Of a stretch of DNA of 64,000 nt, positions 61,515-64,000 are shown piece by piece (position 1 is the stretch's first letter; every line of letters starts with the position of its first letter). The position numbers were made by a program, and so were the translations under genes. The stretch is from Chthoniobacterales bacterium (GTDB taxonomy: Bacteria > Verrucomicrobiota > Verrucomicrobiia > Chthoniobacterales > JAATET01), in contig JAATET010000078.1 of assembly GCA_015655545.1 (NCBI GenBank), positions 1-64,000 on the forward strand, in the 5' to 3' direction. Under the pieces are notes generated by a model. That model made no database searches, was not told where the DNA came from, and saw only the letters and a program-made list of their open reading frames with translations.

Positions 61515-62998
61515 GAAGATTTGGTATCCGCGAAAAGTGCGGGCTGGACGGCGGGAGGCAGCAGACGCGCTTTGCCGCGGCGGTTTTCCATGACGTATTT
61601 GTCGAAGGCCTCGTCGTAAGGCAGGGGATAATGTCCGTCGAAGCAGGCCATGCAGAAATTTTCTTTCGGCAGGCCGGTGGCGCGCACCATCGAATCCACC
61701 TCAAGATAGCCGAGGCTGTCGGCGCCAAGATAGTCGCGGATTTGCTCGGGCGTCATCTGGTTTGCGAGAAGTTTTTCGGGATCGGGAAAATCGATGCCGT
61801 AATAGCAGGCGTGCTTGTGCGGCGGGCAGCTGATGCGGACGTGCACCTCCTTGGCGCCGGCTTCACGGAGGTTCACGACGCGGGTGCGTGCCGTCGTGCC
61901 GCGCACGATGGAATCGTCGATGACGACGACGCGTTTGCCGCGCACGGCTTCGCCGATGAGGTTCAATTTCACGCGCACGTTGAAATCGCGAATGAGCTGC
62001 GTGGGCTGGATGAAGGTGCGGCCGATATAGTGGTTGCGCACGAAGGCGAGATCGAACGGGATGCCGAGCTCGTCGGAAAACCCGAGCGCGGCGTAAATGC
62101 CGGAATCCGGCACGGGCACGACGATGTCGGCCTCGACGGGATGCAGGCGCGCGAGCTCCCGGCCCATTTGCACCCGCACTTCCTTCACGTTCATGTCGTC
62201 GATGTTGCTGTCGGGGCGAGCGAAATAGACGTATTCGAAAATGCAGAAGGATTTCTTCGCGCGGCGGAATGGCCACTCGGAGCGGATGCCGTCCTTATCG
62301 ATGATGACGACTTCACCGGGCTCGATCTCGCGGAGGAATTCCGCGTGGATGAGATCGAACGCACAGGTCTCGCTCGAGAGCACGTAGGCGCCGTCGAGAC
62401 GCCCAAGCGAAAGCGGACGGAAGCCGAAGGGATCGCGCACGCCGATGAGCTCGTTCTCGCCCATGATGACCATGGAGAACGCGCCTTCCATGCGGCGCAA
62501 CGAGGCGAGCGGGTTGCTCGGATCGCTGGCTTTGGCGAGCAGATGCAGCGCGATCTCGCTATCGACCGTCGTCTGGAAAATGGAGCCCTCGGCTTCGAGC
62601 TCGATGCGGAGCTGGGCGGCGTTGACGAGATTGCCGTTGTGCGCTATGGCGAGCTGCCCGCGCGAGGTATCGACGAGGAATGGCTGCGCGTTTTTGAGAT
62701 TGCTCGAGCCGGTCGTGGAATAGCGGACATGGCCGATCGCGCGGTCGCCGGGGAGCTGCTCGAGATCTTTCATCGTGAAGACCTGTGAGACGAGGCCCAT
62801 GCCCTTGTGACTGCCAAAAACCTTGTTCGTGCCGTCGGAGGTGACGATGCCCGCGCTCTCCTGCCCGCGATGCTGGAGGGCGAAGAGGCCGTAGTAGGTG
62901 AGGATCGCCGCGTCGGCGTGGCCGAAAATGGCGAAGACGCCGCACTCGTGAGAGGGTTTGTTCAAATCTTTTGGGGCGCGAGGTTGAGGATTTTCCAC
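61511..62998 (-). CDS. purF: Amidophosphoribosyltransferase
   Basis: 495 residues. First committed enzyme of purine synthesis, forming phosphoribosylamine from PRPP and glutamine. Propeptide-like N-terminus ending at Cys19 of HECGVFAIFGH (the N-terminal nucleophile after processing), glutamine-domain GHVRYSTTGSSNLKNAQP, PRPP-binding loop VVVIDDSIVRGTTA and C-terminal cysteines (CPPHKHACYYGIDF, FCMACFDGHYPLPY) like those of the Fe-S-containing B. subtilis type. It heads the purF-purM operon. Confidence 0.98.
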   Translation of the reverse strand: MENPQPRAPKDLNKPSHECGVFAIFGHADAAILTYYGLFALQHRGQESAGIVTSDGTNKVFGSHKGMGLVSQVFTMKDLEQLPGDRAIGHVRYSTTGSSNLKNAQPFLVDTSRGQLAIAHNGNLVNAAQLRIELEAEGSIFQTTVDSEIALHLLAKASDPSNPLASLRRMEGAFSMVIMGENELIGVRDPFGFRPLSLGRLDGAYVLSSETCAFDLIHAEFLREIEPGEVVIIDKDGIRSEWPFRRAKKSFCIFEYVYFARPDSNIDDMNVKEVRVQMGRELARLHPVEADIVVPVPDSGIYAALGFSDELGIPFDLAFVRNHYIGRTFIQPTQLIRDFNVRVKLNLIGEAVRGKRVVVIDDSIVRGTTARTRVVNLREAGAKEVHVRISCPPHKHACYYGIDFPDPEKLLANQMTPEQIRDYLGADSLGYLEVDSMVRATGLPKENFCMACFDGHYPLPYDEAFDKYVMENRRGKARLLPPAVQPALFADTKSS

Positions 62999-63007
62999 CG
63001 GCGGGAT

Positions 63008-63649
63008 TTAGGAGCCGGGGCCGCCCTCGCCGTTTTTGCCGGCATCCGCGTCTTTGTTTTTAAGCTCTTCATCGGCATCGAACGGGCGCACGCCCCCGGG
63101 CGTATAAACCTCGCTTTTTCCGGTGAGCCACGTGCGCTTGACGCTGTCAAACAGCGCCTGCAGCTGCTCTTTGGAATCGAGCCGGAACTCGATCGTGCCG
63201 GCGTGCGTCGTGGACGGATAATTTTTCACCACTTTCGCCCAGGGTTGCTGATCGGCGGGCAGCACTTCATTCGCTTTATCCTGAACGGCGGACTGGACGC
63301 GGTCGACGATGACTTGCGCGCCGGGAAGGTTGCTCGGAGCCTGCGCGGAAATCATCTCGAGATAATAGAAACGCGGCTGAAAGACGCCGGCCGTGCTGAT
63401 GTTCACCTCGGTGACGCGGGCGACGCCGTCGAGGATGTATTGCTGCGTGCTGACGGCATTGATCGAGTTCCGCGCGATGATGTATTCCCCGCCGGGGAGC
63501 TCGGCTTTCCAGAGTGGAAACGCCAGCGGCTTTTTCCCGGGCGGATTATTCTGCTGGCCGTTCCCGCCTTGTTGCTGCGCGGCGAGCGGGTGGGAAAATG
63601 CCAGGACGCCAAGCATGGCCAGCGCGGAGGCGGGAGAAAAACGCATCAT
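63008..63649 (-). CDS. Exported protein of unknown function
   Basis: 213 residues from MMRFSPASALAMLGVLAFSH with a signal peptide ending near LAAQ. A short Gln/Asn/Gly-rich linker (QQGGNGQQNNPPGKK) precedes one domain (FPLWKAELPGGEYIIARNSI, FQPRFYYLEMISAQAPSNLP), and a charged tail (DEELKNKDADAGKNGEGGPG). A longer upstream frame reaches across the divergent nudix promoter and is rejected. It is upstream of purF with a 9-bp gap, so it may be in its operon; function unknown. Confidence 0.75.
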   Translation of the reverse strand: MMRFSPASALAMLGVLAFSHPLAAQQQGGNGQQNNPPGKKPLAFPLWKAELPGGEYIIARNSINAVSTQQYILDGVARVTEVNISTAGVFQPRFYYLEMISAQAPSNLPGAQVIVDRVQSAVQDKANEVLPADQQPWAKVVKNYPSTTHAGTIEFRLDSKEQLQALFDSVKRTWLTGKSEVYTPGGVRPFDADEELKNKDADAGKNGEGGPGS

Positions 63650-63776
63650 GAAAGAGTCGGACGGTAACGCACGTTGAGCCGGGGAATATAGGCACGGGCC
63701 GGGAGGGTTTCCAGTCTTCGTTGCGCGAGTGCAAATAACGCTGGCCTCGATGTCTTTCGCGAGCTTTCCTCGGGGC

Positions 63777-64000
63777 ATGATCCGCTATCGGCCCAACGTG
63801 GCTTTCATCCTCCGGCGCGCGGACGGACGCATCCTGATCGGCGAGCGCAGCGACATCGATGGCGCCTGGCAATTTCCGCAAGGCGGCGTGAACAAAGACG
63901 AGACGATCGAGGAGGCGCTGGCGCGCGAGATGCTCGAGGAAATCTCGCTGGCACCGTCGGACTATCGCATCGTCGAGAAGCGCGGGCCTTACCGTTATGA
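63777..64000 (+). CDS. rppH: RppH-like Nudix hydrolase, 3' end outside the window
   Basis: The first about 74 residues are present: [53 protein letters not shown]. This is the (di)nucleoside-polyphosphate/RNA pyrophosphohydrolase type (WQFPQGG plus Nudix box GGVNKDE...REMLEE). The Nudix box has Ser where the consensus Gly follows EExG. Family members remove pyrophosphate from mRNA 5' ends or hydrolyse Ap4A. It is divergent from the gene at 63008-63649. Gene symbol is by family; RppH and NudH-like paralogues cannot be separated here. Confidence 0.88.
   Translation, partial: MIRYRPNVAFILRRADGRILIGERSDIDGAWQFPQGGVNKDETIEEALAREMLEEISLAPSDYRIVEKRGPYRY

Overview
The window is a GC-rich bacterial chromosome segment. 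I infer a member of the Verrucomicrobiota (Chthoniobacter/Terrimicrobium/Opitutus-like). The basis is large secreted proteins with a PEP-CTERM tail, delta-60, FG-GAP and PATR repeats, a glycan catabolic set (GH38 alpha-mannosidase, NagA), a long U32/DUF3656 protein and a stand-alone OvoA-type methyltransferase. The lineage is an inference; there is no rRNA to confirm it.

Layout. 1-1127: 3' part of an aspartate aminotransferase. 1191-11072 (minus): a run of an exported 11-mer-repeat protein, NfeD, flotillin-like FloA, a small membrane protein, tRNA-Leu(CAA), alpha-mannosidase, nagA and an APC permease coupled to nagA by ATGA, then an exported unknown. 11158-14551 (plus): RsbU-type phosphatase, RsbW-type kinase, WYL regulator, MscL. 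14684-17150 (minus): small outer-membrane protein, ilvC and ilvN (no ilvB here). 17230-31000: HAD phosphatase, cysteine desulfurase, envelope proteins, an M29-like protein, two SAM methyltransferases, DUF971, U32 peptidase, AEC transporter, prenyl synthase. 31049-36092 (plus): purN, an exported unknown, a UvrD/Rep helicase, a site-2 protease with CBS domains. 36296-41087 (minus): marR, an RND adaptor and an RND pump in one operon.

41440-53350 is the accessory region. It starts at tRNA-Thr(UGU) and ends against dnaN. It holds orphan ORFs, a GAF/LuxR regulator, a perfect 20-bp palindrome beside it, and a co-directional block of one decayed and four intact secreted genes. Their N-terminal modules differ completely (HAF remnant, seven delta-60 repeats, seven FG-GAP repeats, PATR beta-helix plus PEP-CTERM fused to a seven-unit HAF-like protein, alpha/beta hydrolase), yet all five end in the same basic domain of about 80-90 residues. 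A 5'-truncated TniQ/TnsD-like gene and a three-copy 18-21-bp motif follow. This is the best candidate for an undescribed system: a modular secreted-protein cassette with one common C-terminal domain, probably LuxR-controlled and possibly carried in by a Tn7-like element.

53353-55947 (minus) is dnaA-dnaN with a probable oriC upstream (two DnaA boxes). 56370-64000: argA plus an SSS symporter, an alpha/beta-hydrolase-fold protein lacking its catalytic serine and histidine, purF-purM, an exported unknown, and the 5' part of an RppH-like Nudix hydrolase running off the end.
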